A stretch of DNA of 64,000 nt from UBA1127 sp965116355 (GTDB taxonomy: Bacteria; Chloroflexota; Dehalococcoidia; Lucifugimonadales; UBA1127). The notes beneath the pieces were generated by a model. The model did not search any database, was not told where the DNA came from, and was given only the letters and a program-made list of their open reading frames with translations. Both the position numbers and the translations under genes were made by a program. Below, piece after piece: positions 32,718-41,028 of this stretch. Positions within the stretch are counted from its first letter, which is position 1. Each line of letters begins with the position of its first letter. The stretch lies in NCBI GenBank assembly GCA_965116355.1, contig OZ220679.1, forward strand, positions 434,001 through 498,000, read 5' to 3'.

Positions 32718-35345
32718 ATGCAGGCCCGTCGAGTACGGTTGTTGCTCACCCTGGGCGTCGTGTTGCTCCTTGCGCTCGCACTGGGCATCGGGAGCGCGTA
32801 CGCCGCCGGCCCGGAGCAGGCGCAGAAGGGCCCGGCGGTCGACAAGGTCTACTTCAAGGCCTTCCACGTCGACCGCGCCCCGCTCGACCTGGAGCAGGGC
32901 AACATGGACCTCTACCTCTTCGGCCTCAAGACCGCCGCCGCCACCGAGCTTCGCGGCGACGACGACATCCAGATCTTCGAGGCACCGGCGACGACCAACT
33001 CGCTCATCCTGAACCCGGCGGAAGCGCCCGAGGGACAGCTCAACCCCTTCTCCATCCGCGAGGTCCGCTGGGCCGTGCAGCACCTGGTAAACCGGGAGTT
33101 CGTGGCGGGCGAGATCTACCGCGGCATGGCCGACCCGATGGTCACCCACGTCAGCCCCACGGACTTCGACCAGCTCACCGTCTTCGACGTCATCCGCGAC
33201 CTCAACATCCGCTACGACCCGGAGTTCGCCCGCGGCCTCATCAACGACGCGATGACGGACGCCGGCGCGGAGATGGTCGACGGCGTCTGGAGCTACAACG
33301 GTACGCCCATCCGCATCAAGTTCATCATCCGCATCGAGGACGAGCGCCGGGAGATTGGCGACCTGGTCCGCGCCGAGCTCAACGAGGCGGGCTTCCAGGT
33401 CGACCCGGTCTACCAGAATTTCGCGCCCGCCATCCTGACGGTCTACGCGTCGAACCCGCAGACCTTTTCGTGGCACATGTACACCGAGGGCTGGGGCCGT
33501 TCGGCGCCGGTGCGCTACGACTTCTCGGCCATCAACCAGTTCACGGCGCCGTGGACGGGCGGCATGCCCGGCTGGCGCGAGGCAGGATTCTGGCAGTACG
33601 AGAACGCCGAGCTGGACGAGATCGGCCAGCGCATCTTCCGCGGCGAGTTCAGCAACGAGGCCGAGCGCAATGAGCTCTACCAGCGCGCCACGCGCATCGC
33701 CGTCGAGGAGTCGGTGCGCATCTGGGTGGCGACGGTGCAGAACAGCTTCGCCGCCAACTCGGAGCTGACGGGCGTCACGCAGGACCTGGTCGCGGGGCCC
33801 AAGGCGCCGTGGACGCTGCGCGAGGCCGAGGTGCCCGGCCAGAGCGAGCTGACCGTCGGCCACCTGTGGGTGTGGACGGAGCGCACGACGTGGAACCCCA
33901 TCGGCGGCTTCGGCGACGTCTACAGCACCGACATCTGGCGCAACCTGAGCGACCCGCCCATCTGGAACCACCCGTTCTCCGGCGTCCCCCAGCCCGTCCG
34001 CGCGTCGTTCGAGGTTGAGACCGCGGGGCCGTCCGGCAAGCTGCCGGTGCCCGCGGACGCGGTCGTCGTCGATCCGCCGACGGACACGTGGGTAAACGTG
34101 CCCGCCGGGACGCAGGCGACGAGCAAGGTCACCCTGGACTACAGCCAGTACTTTTCCGCCGACTGGCACCACGGGCAGGACATCACCATGGCGGACGTCC
34201 TCTACTCCATCTACCAGAGCTTCGACATGGCCTACGACGAGGACAAGTCCAAGGTGGAGCGGGCTCTCGCGGTGACCGCCCGGCCCTTCCTGGAGACCTT
34301 CAAGGGCATTCGCGTGCTTGACGAAAACCGGCTGGAGGTCTACGTGGACTTCTGGCACTTCGAGGAGAACTACATCGCCTCCTACGCCAGCCCATCCAGC
34401 GTGTCCATGCCATGGGAGGTGCTCGCGGCCATGGACGACCTGGTCTTCAACCAGCGCCGCGCCGCCTACAGCGACACCGCCGCCGCCCGCTTCGACGTGC
34501 CGTGGATCAGTCTGGTGCAGGACCGCGACGGCCGGCTCGTCCGGACGACGCTGCTCAACTTCCAGCGCAACGGCACCGTGCCGGAGAGCGTCTTCACCGT
34601 GAACGGCCGGTCGTACGTCTCGGCAGCCGAGGCGCAGGCCCGCTACCAGGCCGTGATCGACTGGTTCGGCGAGCACAACCTCATGGTCATCAGCAACGGG
34701 CCGTTCATGCTCACCCGCTACGACCCGCCGGCCCAGTTCGCGGAGCTGACGGCCAACCGGCACCCCGACTACCCGTTCTCCAAGGGCGACTTCAGCTTCG
34801 GCGAGGCGGAGCTCGTCCGGCTGTCCGACACGCCCTCGACGCCGCTGCAGATCGGCGCGGCCAACACGCTGTCGGTGCAGGTGGACGGGCCGGGCACCGT
34901 CGGCCTGCAGTACACGCTCTTTGACCCGGCGGAGAGCAAGGTGCTCGCGATGGGGCAGGCGCAGCCTGGCGGGGGCGGCGCGTTCACCATCGAGCTCCCC
35001 CAATCGGTCGGCGACGCCCTGCAGCCCGGGCTCTACCAGCTCTTCCTCGGCGGCTACAGCGACTCCGTCTCCAGCATGACCCAGCGCCGCATCGACCTCG
35101 AGGCGTCGCTTGACGCGGCCGCCGCCACGCCGAGCACAAGCACCGGCACGACGACGACCACGAACGGCGCCACAACCGAGCCCGCGCAAGCCGCGGCGAC
35201 CACCGCGCCCTCGGGCCAGACGGCGCCCGTCCAGCAGCAGGAGAGCGGCGGAGGCTGCGGCCGCGCTGAGCAGGCCGAGTCTGTCTACGCGCTGGCTAGC
35301 CTCGCGCTGCTGGGCCTCGTGCTGCGGCGCCGGCTCAGGCGGTAG
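32718..35345 (+). CDS. Family 5 solute-binding protein with C-terminal membrane anchor
   Basis: An 875-residue protein of the peptide/nickel-type extracellular solute-binding family (SBP_bac_5), longer than the usual ~550. The signal peptide is at 1-29 (LLLALALGIGSAYA). SBP segments include IREVRWAVQHLVNREFVAGE near 105 and NGPFMLTRYDPP near 670. After ~735 comes a beta domain, then a Thr/Ala linker. The last ~30 residues hold GGGCG, a span ALASLALLGLVL and RRRLRR, like C-terminal sorting or anchoring tags. GAGGAGG lies just before the ATG at 32718. With two permeases following, it forms an importer module that lacks ATPase genes next to it. Confidence 0.85.
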   Translation: MQARRVRLLLTLGVVLLLALALGIGSAYAAGPEQAQKGPAVDKVYFKAFHVDRAPLDLEQGNMDLYLFGLKTAAATELRGDDDIQIFEAPATTNSLILNPAEAPEGQLNPFSIREVRWAVQHLVNREFVAGEIYRGMADPMVTHVSPTDFDQLTVFDVIRDLNIRYDPEFARGLINDAMTDAGAEMVDGVWSYNGTPIRIKFIIRIEDERREIGDLVRAELNEAGFQVDPVYQNFAPAILTVYASNPQTFSWHMYTEGWGRSAPVRYDFSAINQFTAPWTGGMPGWREAGFWQYENAELDEIGQRIFRGEFSNEAERNELYQRATRIAVEESVRIWVATVQNSFAANSELTGVTQDLVAGPKAPWTLREAEVPGQSELTVGHLWVWTERTTWNPIGGFGDVYSTDIWRNLSDPPIWNHPFSGVPQPVRASFEVETAGPSGKLPVPADAVVVDPPTDTWVNVPAGTQATSKVTLDYSQYFSADWHHGQDITMADVLYSIYQSFDMAYDEDKSKVERALAVTARPFLETFKGIRVLDENRLEVYVDFWHFEENYIASYASPSSVSMPWEVLAAMDDLVFNQRRAAYSDTAAARFDVPWISLVQDRDGRLVRTTLLNFQRNGTVPESVFTVNGRSYVSAAEAQARYQAVIDWFGEHNLMVISNGPFMLTRYDPPAQFAELTANRHPDYPFSKGDFSFGEAELVRLSDTPSTPLQIGAANTLSVQVDGPGTVGLQYTLFDPAESKVLAMGQAQPGGGGAFTIELPQSVGDALQPGLYQLFLGGYSDSVSSMTQRRIDLEASLDAAAATPSTSTGTTTTTNGATTEPAQAAATTAPSGQTAPVQQQESGGGCGRAEQAESVYALASLALLGLVLRRRLRR

Positions 35346-35481
35346 TCGCTTCACCGGATAGGAGTTTTCGAGGGGCGGCTCTTTCGAGGCCGTCCCTCTC
35401 TTTGTCCCTGACCCGTACCCTGTGACGCCTCCTTCGCTATACTGGTGACTGCGGCCCCGCGCCGCGACCATCCTGAGCACG

Positions 35482-36549
35482 ATGGAGGAGCCCTTGGCCC
35501 TCGTCCGCACCCTCGGCCTCCGCGCCGTGACGCTTCTGGGCGTGCTGCTCACCGTGCTCGTCCTGCTGGTCGTCACCCTAGGCTCCACCGGCTTCTCCGA
35601 CCGCATCCTCACCGCCGTCATCAACGAGGAGATCCGCGCCCTCCGCACGGCGCAGGCCACGCAGGCCCGCGACCCCGACGCGCTGGAGGCGGCGCTGGAG
35701 GTCCGCCGGCAGGAGCTCATCGAGTTCTACGACCTGGACAAGGCATGGTGGGAGCGCATGCCCGCCACCGTCTTCCGCGTCATCACCCTCGACCTGGGCG
35801 AGGCGCGCACGCTGCGCAGCTCCGAGGGCAGCCGCCGCGTGTCCGACATCGTGCTGGAGCGGCTGCCGAACACGGCCATCCTGCTCACCACGAGCCTCGT
35901 CATCACCGCCGTCATCGGCCTCGCCGTCGGCGTCAAGATGGCGACGCGGGTCGGCACCCGCCTCGATCGCGCCGTGTCTTTCGGCGCGGCGGTGTCCTTC
36001 GCCCTGCCCGCGTGGTGGACGGGCATCCTGCTCATCCTGCTGCTCTCCTTCCAGTTCAACATCCTGCCCAGCGGGGGCATGTTCAGCACGCCGCCGCCGG
36101 AGGGCGGCATCGCCCGCTTCTTCGACCTGCTCAAGCACGCCCTGCTGCCCATCATCACGCTGGTGCTGGTCAGCGTCGGCCCGTACCTGTACGCGGTGCG
36201 GACGATGACGCTGAACGTGGCGCAGGAGGACCACGTCCTCGTCGCGCGCGCCAAGGGCCTCGCCGAGAGCGCCGTCATGCGGCAGCACATCCTGCGCGTC
36301 GCCGCGCCGCCCATCGTCACCGGGCTCATCCTGAGCCTCGTCGGCTCGCTGGGCGGCTCCATCCTCGTCGAGACGGTGTTCAACTGGAACGGCATGGGCC
36401 GCCTGTACTTCGAGGCGGTGGCGGGCACGCCGGACGAGGGCCTCATCGTCGCCCTCACCTTCATCTTCACGCTCATGTACGTGGTGGCGCGCTTCGTGCT
36501 GGAGGTGCTCTACCTGCTGCTCGACCCGAGGGTGAGGTACAGCGCATGA
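35482..36549 (+). CDS. Peptide-type ABC transporter permease (OppB/DppB-like)
   Basis: A 355-residue inner-membrane permease. TM1 is at ~13-35 (AVTLLGVLLTVLVLLVVTLG). A ~95-residue outer loop follows, then five spans from ~130. The EAA loop that contacts the ATPase reads EDHVLVARAKGLAESAVMRQH near 250. The C-terminal LIVALTFIFTLMYVVARFVL and YLLLDPRVRYSA are typical of the OppB group. The stop overlaps the next ATG (ATGA), so the two permeases are translationally coupled. The solute is unknown; the upstream binding protein suggests peptides or similar molecules. Confidence 0.9.
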   Translation: MEEPLALVRTLGLRAVTLLGVLLTVLVLLVVTLGSTGFSDRILTAVINEEIRALRTAQATQARDPDALEAALEVRRQELIEFYDLDKAWWERMPATVFRVITLDLGEARTLRSSEGSRRVSDIVLERLPNTAILLTTSLVITAVIGLAVGVKMATRVGTRLDRAVSFGAAVSFALPAWWTGILLILLLSFQFNILPSGGMFSTPPPEGGIARFFDLLKHALLPIITLVLVSVGPYLYAVRTMTLNVAQEDHVLVARAKGLAESAVMRQHILRVAAPPIVTGLILSLVGSLGGSILVETVFNWNGMGRLYFEAVAGTPDEGLIVALTFIFTLMYVVARFVLEVLYLLLDPRVRYSA

Positions 36550-37985
36550 ACGCAACGCTGAGCGGCGCTGTACGGGTGCTCGTCGGGAGCGCCATCGGGA
36601 AGGCGGGGCTGGCCCTGCTGGCCTTCCTGGTGGCCGTGTCCGTGTACGTGCTGGTCACCTACCCCCTCGACTTCGGCACCCGCGAGTGGAGCAACCCGGC
36701 CGTGTGGGCCGACAACCCCAAGGCCGTCCCGCCGACGTGGCTCAACCTCTTCCCCGGCTCCGACCACGTGGCTCACGCGACCCTCGCCACGGCCGCCCCA
36801 GCCGAGACGCGCACGGTCGGCAGCGTCAAGGCCGAGACCTACCGCCTGCCCCTCTCGCACACCTTCGACGCCTTCCCGACGTTCGTTTCGTTCTCGCTGG
36901 ACGCCGTGACGTTCCAGGGACGCCCGCCGCTGGTCACCCTCGACCTGGAGCGCCCCGACGGCGGTTCCGTCCGGCTGCTGCAGCACGTGCCCACCGGCGC
37001 CCGCGAGGGCGAGGCCGCCCCCTACGTGCGCTACCTCGATACGCCGTACCGCATCCTGCTGAGCACGGAGGAACCCGTGCGCTCGGCCCTCGCCGCCTAC
37101 CACAACGAGCGCTACGGCACGTCGCTGGACGAGCGCGACCTGCGCGGCTTCGGCGACCACGCCGCATTCGGCACACCGGTCGACGGCGAGGACGCGGCCT
37201 TCGAGCCGCTGCAGGGCGAGTACACCTTCGCCGTCACCGCCACCTTCGCCAACGAGCAGGACAGCATGGACGGCGCGAGAGTCGTGGTGGGCGGCGACGT
37301 CTTTGGCGGCATGGGGTCGGACTCCCAGGGTCGCGACTTGCTCGTCGGCCTGCTGTTCGGCTTCCCTGTCGCGCTCTTCATCGGCCTGCTGGCGTCCACG
37401 CTGACGACGGCCATCGGGGCGTCGCTCGGCATCATGAGCGGCTACCTCGGCGGGTGGGTGGACACCGCCATTCAGCGGCTGGCTGACATCGTCGCCAACG
37501 TGCCGCTCCTGCCCATCCTCATCTTCATGGTCATCGTGCTGGGGTCCAACCTGTTCTTGATCATCCTCGTGCTTGTTGCGTTCAGTTGGCCGGGCCTCAC
37601 CATCCTCATCCGCAGCATGGTGCTGCAGCTCCGAGCCGGGCAGCTCGTCGAGGCGACGAAGGCGTTGGGGGCGTCGCAGCGGCGCGTCATGCTGCGGCAC
37701 ATCTTCCCGCAGACGGCGCCCTACGTCTTCGCGCAGATGATCTTCTTCACCCCGGCCGCCATCCTCGCCGAGGCGGGCCTGAGCTTCCTCGGCCTCGGCG
37801 ACCCGTCCATCCCGACGTGGGGTCAGATCCTGGAGCAGGGCTTCCGCACGGGAGCGGTGTACGTCGGCTACTGGTGGTGGGTGCTCCCGCCGGGGCTGCT
37901 CATCGTGCTGACCGCGATGGCCTTCGTGCTGCTCGCCCTCGCCGTCGAGCCCGTCCTGAACCCGCGCCTCCGCACGATGCGCTAG
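36546..37985 (+). CDS. Peptide-type ABC transporter permease (OppC/DppC-like) with large outer insertion
   Basis: A 479-residue permease, about 180 residues longer than usual. TM1 is at ~18-38 (GLALLAFLVAVSVYVLVTYP). Residues ~40-255 form a soluble beta-rich insertion (PPLVTLDLERPDGGSVRLLQ, DTPYRILLSTEEPVR) that should lie outside. The standard core then begins at MGSDSQGRDLLVGLLFGFPV, with the EAA loop GQLVEATKALGASQRRVMLR near 360 and GLSFLGLGDPSIPTWGQIL near 415. It ends the SBP-permease-permease unit. The insertion may dock the large binding protein, which is inference. Confidence 0.9.
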   Translation: MNATLSGAVRVLVGSAIGKAGLALLAFLVAVSVYVLVTYPLDFGTREWSNPAVWADNPKAVPPTWLNLFPGSDHVAHATLATAAPAETRTVGSVKAETYRLPLSHTFDAFPTFVSFSLDAVTFQGRPPLVTLDLERPDGGSVRLLQHVPTGAREGEAAPYVRYLDTPYRILLSTEEPVRSALAAYHNERYGTSLDERDLRGFGDHAAFGTPVDGEDAAFEPLQGEYTFAVTATFANEQDSMDGARVVVGGDVFGGMGSDSQGRDLLVGLLFGFPVALFIGLLASTLTTAIGASLGIMSGYLGGWVDTAIQRLADIVANVPLLPILIFMVIVLGSNLFLIILVLVAFSWPGLTILIRSMVLQLRAGQLVEATKALGASQRRVMLRHIFPQTAPYVFAQMIFFTPAAILAEAGLSFLGLGDPSIPTWGQILEQGFRTGAVYVGYWWWVLPPGLLIVLTAMAFVLLALAVEPVLNPRLRTMR

Positions 37986-37996
37986 CGCCCCCCGCT

Positions 37997-38043
37997 CGCC
38001 CTGACCGCGTCCTGAGCTAGCCGAAGGAGCCTGTCGAAGGGCG
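37997..38043. repeat. Palindromic repeat, family B copy 4
   Basis: CGCCCT and AGGGCG ends with internal CTGAGC and CGAAGG elements. It is an expanded or doubled copy of the family lying 12 bases after the permease stop. Confidence 0.55.
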
Positions 38044-38087
38044 CGAAACCCGCCCCTTCCGCGCAAGAAATCCCCTCCTCGTTGCCG

Positions 38088-38093
38088 TATACT
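38088..38093 (+). promoter_or_regulatory. -10 box TATACT six bases before a start codon
   Basis: TATACT ends six bases before the ATG at 38100. Transcription would start at or beside the A of the start codon, giving a leaderless mRNA. Confidence 0.5.
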
Positions 38094-38099
38094 TTGCGC

Positions 38100-38375
38100 A
38101 TGCTCTTCAACGTGACTTCCGCCGCACTCGAGGCCCTTCTCCACGGGCGCATCTCCGAGGGGCACCCCTCCGGCCAGGTCATGCGCGTCATCTGGGACGG
38201 CGACGACCTCGCCTTCGAGATGGACGAACCGGACCTCCTCGACATGGTCTTCCGCTGCGACGGCGAGCCCGTGCTGCTCGTCGACCCCGACATGAACGCA
38301 GACCTCGGTGACATGACCCTCGACGTCACGACGGACGACGAGGGCTACAGCTTCTTCCTGACCCCCTCGGACTAG
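38100..38375 (+). CDS. Small IscA/HesB-fold-like protein lacking the cysteines
   Basis: A 91-residue acidic protein. The pattern MLFNVTSAALEALLHGRI, LAFEMDEPDLLDMVFRCDG, EPVLLVDPDMNADLGDMTLD and SFFLTPSD follows the beta-strand layout of the HesB/IscA iron-sulfur carrier superfamily, including the VF..DG..VLLVDP core. The three cluster cysteines are absent; only one Cys is present. A biosynthetic Fe-S role is therefore unlikely. No ribosome site is visible; a TATACT box directly upstream suggests a leaderless message. The fold assignment is tentative; that it is a gene is well supported by codon bias. Confidence 0.65.
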   Translation: MLFNVTSAALEALLHGRISEGHPSGQVMRVIWDGDDLAFEMDEPDLLDMVFRCDGEPVLLVDPDMNADLGDMTLDVTTDDEGYSFFLTPSD

Positions 38376-38388
38376 CACGCCCCCGGTC

Positions 38389-38408
38389 GTTCCTGCGAAG
38401 GCAGGAAC
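38389..38408. repeat. Palindromic repeat, family C copy 1
   Basis: GTTCCTGC and GCAGGAAC form a perfect 8-base stem around GAAG. It lies 13 bases after the IscA-like gene. Confidence 0.7.
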
Positions 38409-38461
38409 CCCGACAAACCGGCCCATCCATCTCCCCCCGTTCGTACTGAGCACCCCTTATC

Positions 38462-38493
38462 CGTTCGTGCTGAGGGAAATCGAAGCACGAACG
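38462..38493. repeat. Palindromic repeat, family A copy 4
   Basis: CGTTCGTGCT and AGCACGAACG form a perfect 10-base stem around the conserved GAGGGAAATCGA loop. A truncated copy (CGTTCGTACTGAGCAC) sits 23 bases upstream. Confidence 0.8.
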
Positions 38494-38624
38494 CCGCCAT
38501 GCACGCCCTCCCTTGACACACACCCCGCGCCCGGCGAACCTAACGCCCAATCCGTACGGCTACGCCATTCCGCGCGCGCCCTCGGCGGGACGGCTGGCCG
38601 GACACTTCGCGAGAGGGGACGCGC

Positions 38625-39701
38625 ATGGGCTTCGCCGTACACGGCAACCACGGGGTGACCTACTGGGAAAAGGGCCGCACCTTCGACGGTGTCACGCTCT
38701 ACAGCACCTTCGGCAGCCCCAACACCCGGCTCGTCAACATGGACGGCGACGTGGTGCACCAGTGGACTGCGCCGGAGCCCGCCAAGCCCTTCTACGGCTA
38801 CCTTCGCGACAACGGCAACCTCCTCGTCCGGTGTTTCGACGGAACGGAGCCCTACACCTACGGCGGCAACGGCGGCGTGCTTGTGGAGCTCGACTGGGAC
38901 AGCAACGTCGTGTGGCGCTACGACAACCCCGTCATCCACCACGACCACATCGTCCTGCGCAACGGCAACATCATGGTCATCGGCTGGGAGCCCCTCACCG
39001 CCGGGCAGAAGGCGGCCGTGCAGGGCGGATACGAGGAGATCGACGCCGAGGGCAACGAGAAGGAAATGCTGTGCGACTTCCTGCTGGAGCTGACGCCGGA
39101 CCGGCAGGTCGTGTGGGAGTGGCATGGAAAGGACAGGCTTGACCCCGCGCAGGACAAGATTTGCCACATGGACACCCGCAATGAGTGGACCCATTGCAAC
39201 GCCGTCCTCGAGCTGCCGGACGGCAACATCTGCCTCAGCTTCCGCCAGACCAGCCAGCTCATCTTCATCGACAAAGCGACCGGCGAGGTCTACTGGCGCT
39301 TCGGCCCCGGGGTGCTCTTCCACCAGCACAACCCCACGCTGCTCGGCAACGGCAACCTGCTGGTCTTCGACAACGGCGAGCACCGGCCCCAGCCGTCTGC
39401 CACGTCGCGCGTCGTGGAGCTCGACCCGGCGACGAAGGAGATCGTGTGGGAGTACAAGGGCGACCCGACGGCCTCCTTCTACAGCACGCACATCAGCGGC
39501 GCGCAGCGGCTCCCCAACGGCAACACGCTCATCTGCGAGGGGAGGCCCGGAAGGCTGTTCGAGGTGACGGCGGACAAGGACCTCGTCTGGGAGTTCATGA
39601 ACCCGGAGATCCTCGAGTTCCGGGAGGAGAAGTTCAACCGCGCCGTGTTCCGCGCCCGCCGCTACGCCGTCGACGGCCCGGAGGTGCGCGGCCGGGTGTA
39701 G
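38625..39701 (+). CDS. Arylsulfotransferase (ASST) family propeller protein, copy 1
   Basis: A 358-residue protein of the arylsulfotransferase family, a six-bladed propeller built of repeats like GVTLYSTFGSPNTRLVNMDG, VVWRYDNPVIHHDHIVLRNG, VVWEWHGKD, GNLLVFDNGEHRP and LICEGRPGRLFEVT. Conserved His-containing segments are HHDHIVL, WTHCNAV and HQHNPTLL. There is no signal peptide, unlike the periplasmic enteric ASST, so it probably acts in the cytoplasm. ATG with GAGAGGGGACGCGC upstream. The next gene, 51 bases away, is a close duplicate of equal length. Sulfate-group transfer between phenols is the family activity; the true substrate is unknown. Confidence 0.85.
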   Translation: MGFAVHGNHGVTYWEKGRTFDGVTLYSTFGSPNTRLVNMDGDVVHQWTAPEPAKPFYGYLRDNGNLLVRCFDGTEPYTYGGNGGVLVELDWDSNVVWRYDNPVIHHDHIVLRNGNIMVIGWEPLTAGQKAAVQGGYEEIDAEGNEKEMLCDFLLELTPDRQVVWEWHGKDRLDPAQDKICHMDTRNEWTHCNAVLELPDGNICLSFRQTSQLIFIDKATGEVYWRFGPGVLFHQHNPTLLGNGNLLVFDNGEHRPQPSATSRVVELDPATKEIVWEYKGDPTASFYSTHISGAQRLPNGNTLICEGRPGRLFEVTADKDLVWEFMNPEILEFREEKFNRAVFRARRYAVDGPEVRGRV

Positions 39702-39752
39702 CCGCCATGCGATTGAGGGCCGGGGAACGGCCAAGTCGAAAGGAGAGTACCC

Positions 39753-40829
39753 ATGGGATTCGCGGTCTACGGCAACCACGGCGTCACGCACCATGAGCCG
39801 GAGCGCTCCTTCGGCGGCGTCACGCTCTACACCACCATCGGCGCGGAAACCACGCGCCTCATCGACATGGACGGCGTCGTCGTGCATGAGTGGACGCCGC
39901 CCGCCCCTGCCAGGCCCTTCTATGGTTTCCTCCGCGACAACGGCAATCTCCTGGTCCGCTGCTATGACAACACGGAGCCCTTCACCGGCGGCGGCTTCGG
40001 CCGGCTCCTGGTGGAGCTCGATTGGGACGGCAACGTCGTCTGGAGCTACGACAACCCGGTCATCCACCATGACCACATCGTGCTGAAGAACGGCAACATC
40101 ATGGTCATCGGCTGGGAGGAGCTGACCCCGGAGCAGGAGGCCCGCGTCAAGGGCGGCCGTGAGGGCGTCGGCCGCTCCGGCCCCGGCCACGCCATGCTGG
40201 GCGATTTCCTCCTGGAGATCGACCCCGGCGGCAATGTCGTCTGGGAGTGGCACGGCTACGACAAGCTCGACCCGGAGCAGGAGGTCATTGAGGGCAACGG
40301 CATCCGCAACGAGTGGACCCACTGCAACGGTGTCACCGAGCTCCTCAACGGCGACATCTGCATCAGCTTCCGCCAGACCAGCCAGATCGTCTTCATCAGC
40401 AAGGCGACGGGCGACGTCTACTGGCGCTTCGGCCCCGGCGAGCTCTCGCACCAGCACAACCCCACGCAGCTCGACAACGGCAACCTGCTCATCTTCGACA
40501 ACGGCGAGACGCGCACAACCGGCGGCGTCTTCTCGCGCGTCGTGGAGCTCGACCCGAAGACCGGCGAAATCGTCTGGCAGTTCCGCGGCGACCCGGCGCT
40601 GTCCTTCTTCAGCACGGGCATCAGCGGCGCGCAGCGGCTGCCCAACGGCAACACCGCCATCTGCGACGGCCGAACCGGGCGGCTGTTCGAGGTGACCATG
40701 GAAGGCGACGTCGTCTGGGAGTACATGAACCCGGAGATATGCTTCTGGCGCGGAGAGAACCTGAACCGCGCAATCTTCCGCGCCCTCCGTTACGCCGTCG
40801 ACGGCCCGGAGGTGCGCGGGCGGGTGTAG
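39753..40829 (+). CDS. Arylsulfotransferase (ASST) family propeller protein, copy 2
   Basis: A 358-residue tandem duplicate of the preceding gene, sharing MGFAVYGNHGVT, RPFYGFLRDNGNLLVRCYD, NPVIHHDHIVLKNGNIMVIG, NEWTHCNGVTELLNGDICIS, FRQTSQIVFI, FGPGELSHQHNPTQLDNGNL and the identical C-terminal RYAVDGPEVRGRV. Differences cluster at ~135-170, where copy 2 has a Gly-rich GREGVGRSGPGHA. The ATG follows AAAGGAGAG. The two probably act on related substrates or form a complex; this is inference. Confidence 0.85.
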   Translation: MGFAVYGNHGVTHHEPERSFGGVTLYTTIGAETTRLIDMDGVVVHEWTPPAPARPFYGFLRDNGNLLVRCYDNTEPFTGGGFGRLLVELDWDGNVVWSYDNPVIHHDHIVLKNGNIMVIGWEELTPEQEARVKGGREGVGRSGPGHAMLGDFLLEIDPGGNVVWEWHGYDKLDPEQEVIEGNGIRNEWTHCNGVTELLNGDICISFRQTSQIVFISKATGDVYWRFGPGELSHQHNPTQLDNGNLLIFDNGETRTTGGVFSRVVELDPKTGEIVWQFRGDPALSFFSTGISGAQRLPNGNTAICDGRTGRLFEVTMEGDVVWEYMNPEICFWRGENLNRAIFRALRYAVDGPEVRGRV

Positions 40830-41028
40830 GCGGCGTTCCGGCCCGGGCGAACCTGCGCTGCCGCATGGACAACATTCCAGCTACGAATGTCCGCAATAGC
40901 CTATTGCGAATCTGAATTGCCTGCGCTACCATCCTTGTTCGACAAGAGGGGAACAGTATCGAGTCCAGGGGGTGACTGCCGGTCTCCATACATTCCCCAT
41001 TAGGGAGATACGCACAAGGAGGCAGTCA

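Noticed and set aside
32529..35720. A very long open frame (over 1000 codons) antisense to the binding-protein gene
   Set aside because: It mirrors the strong GC codon bias of the sense gene, has low-complexity translation and no family match; the sense strand encodes a clear SBP.
35445..36545. Open frame upstream of and in frame with the second permease, suggesting a longer protein
   Set aside because: It lies in a shadow frame of the first permease and is Arg/His/Pro-rich; the true start is the ATGA-coupled ATG at 36546.
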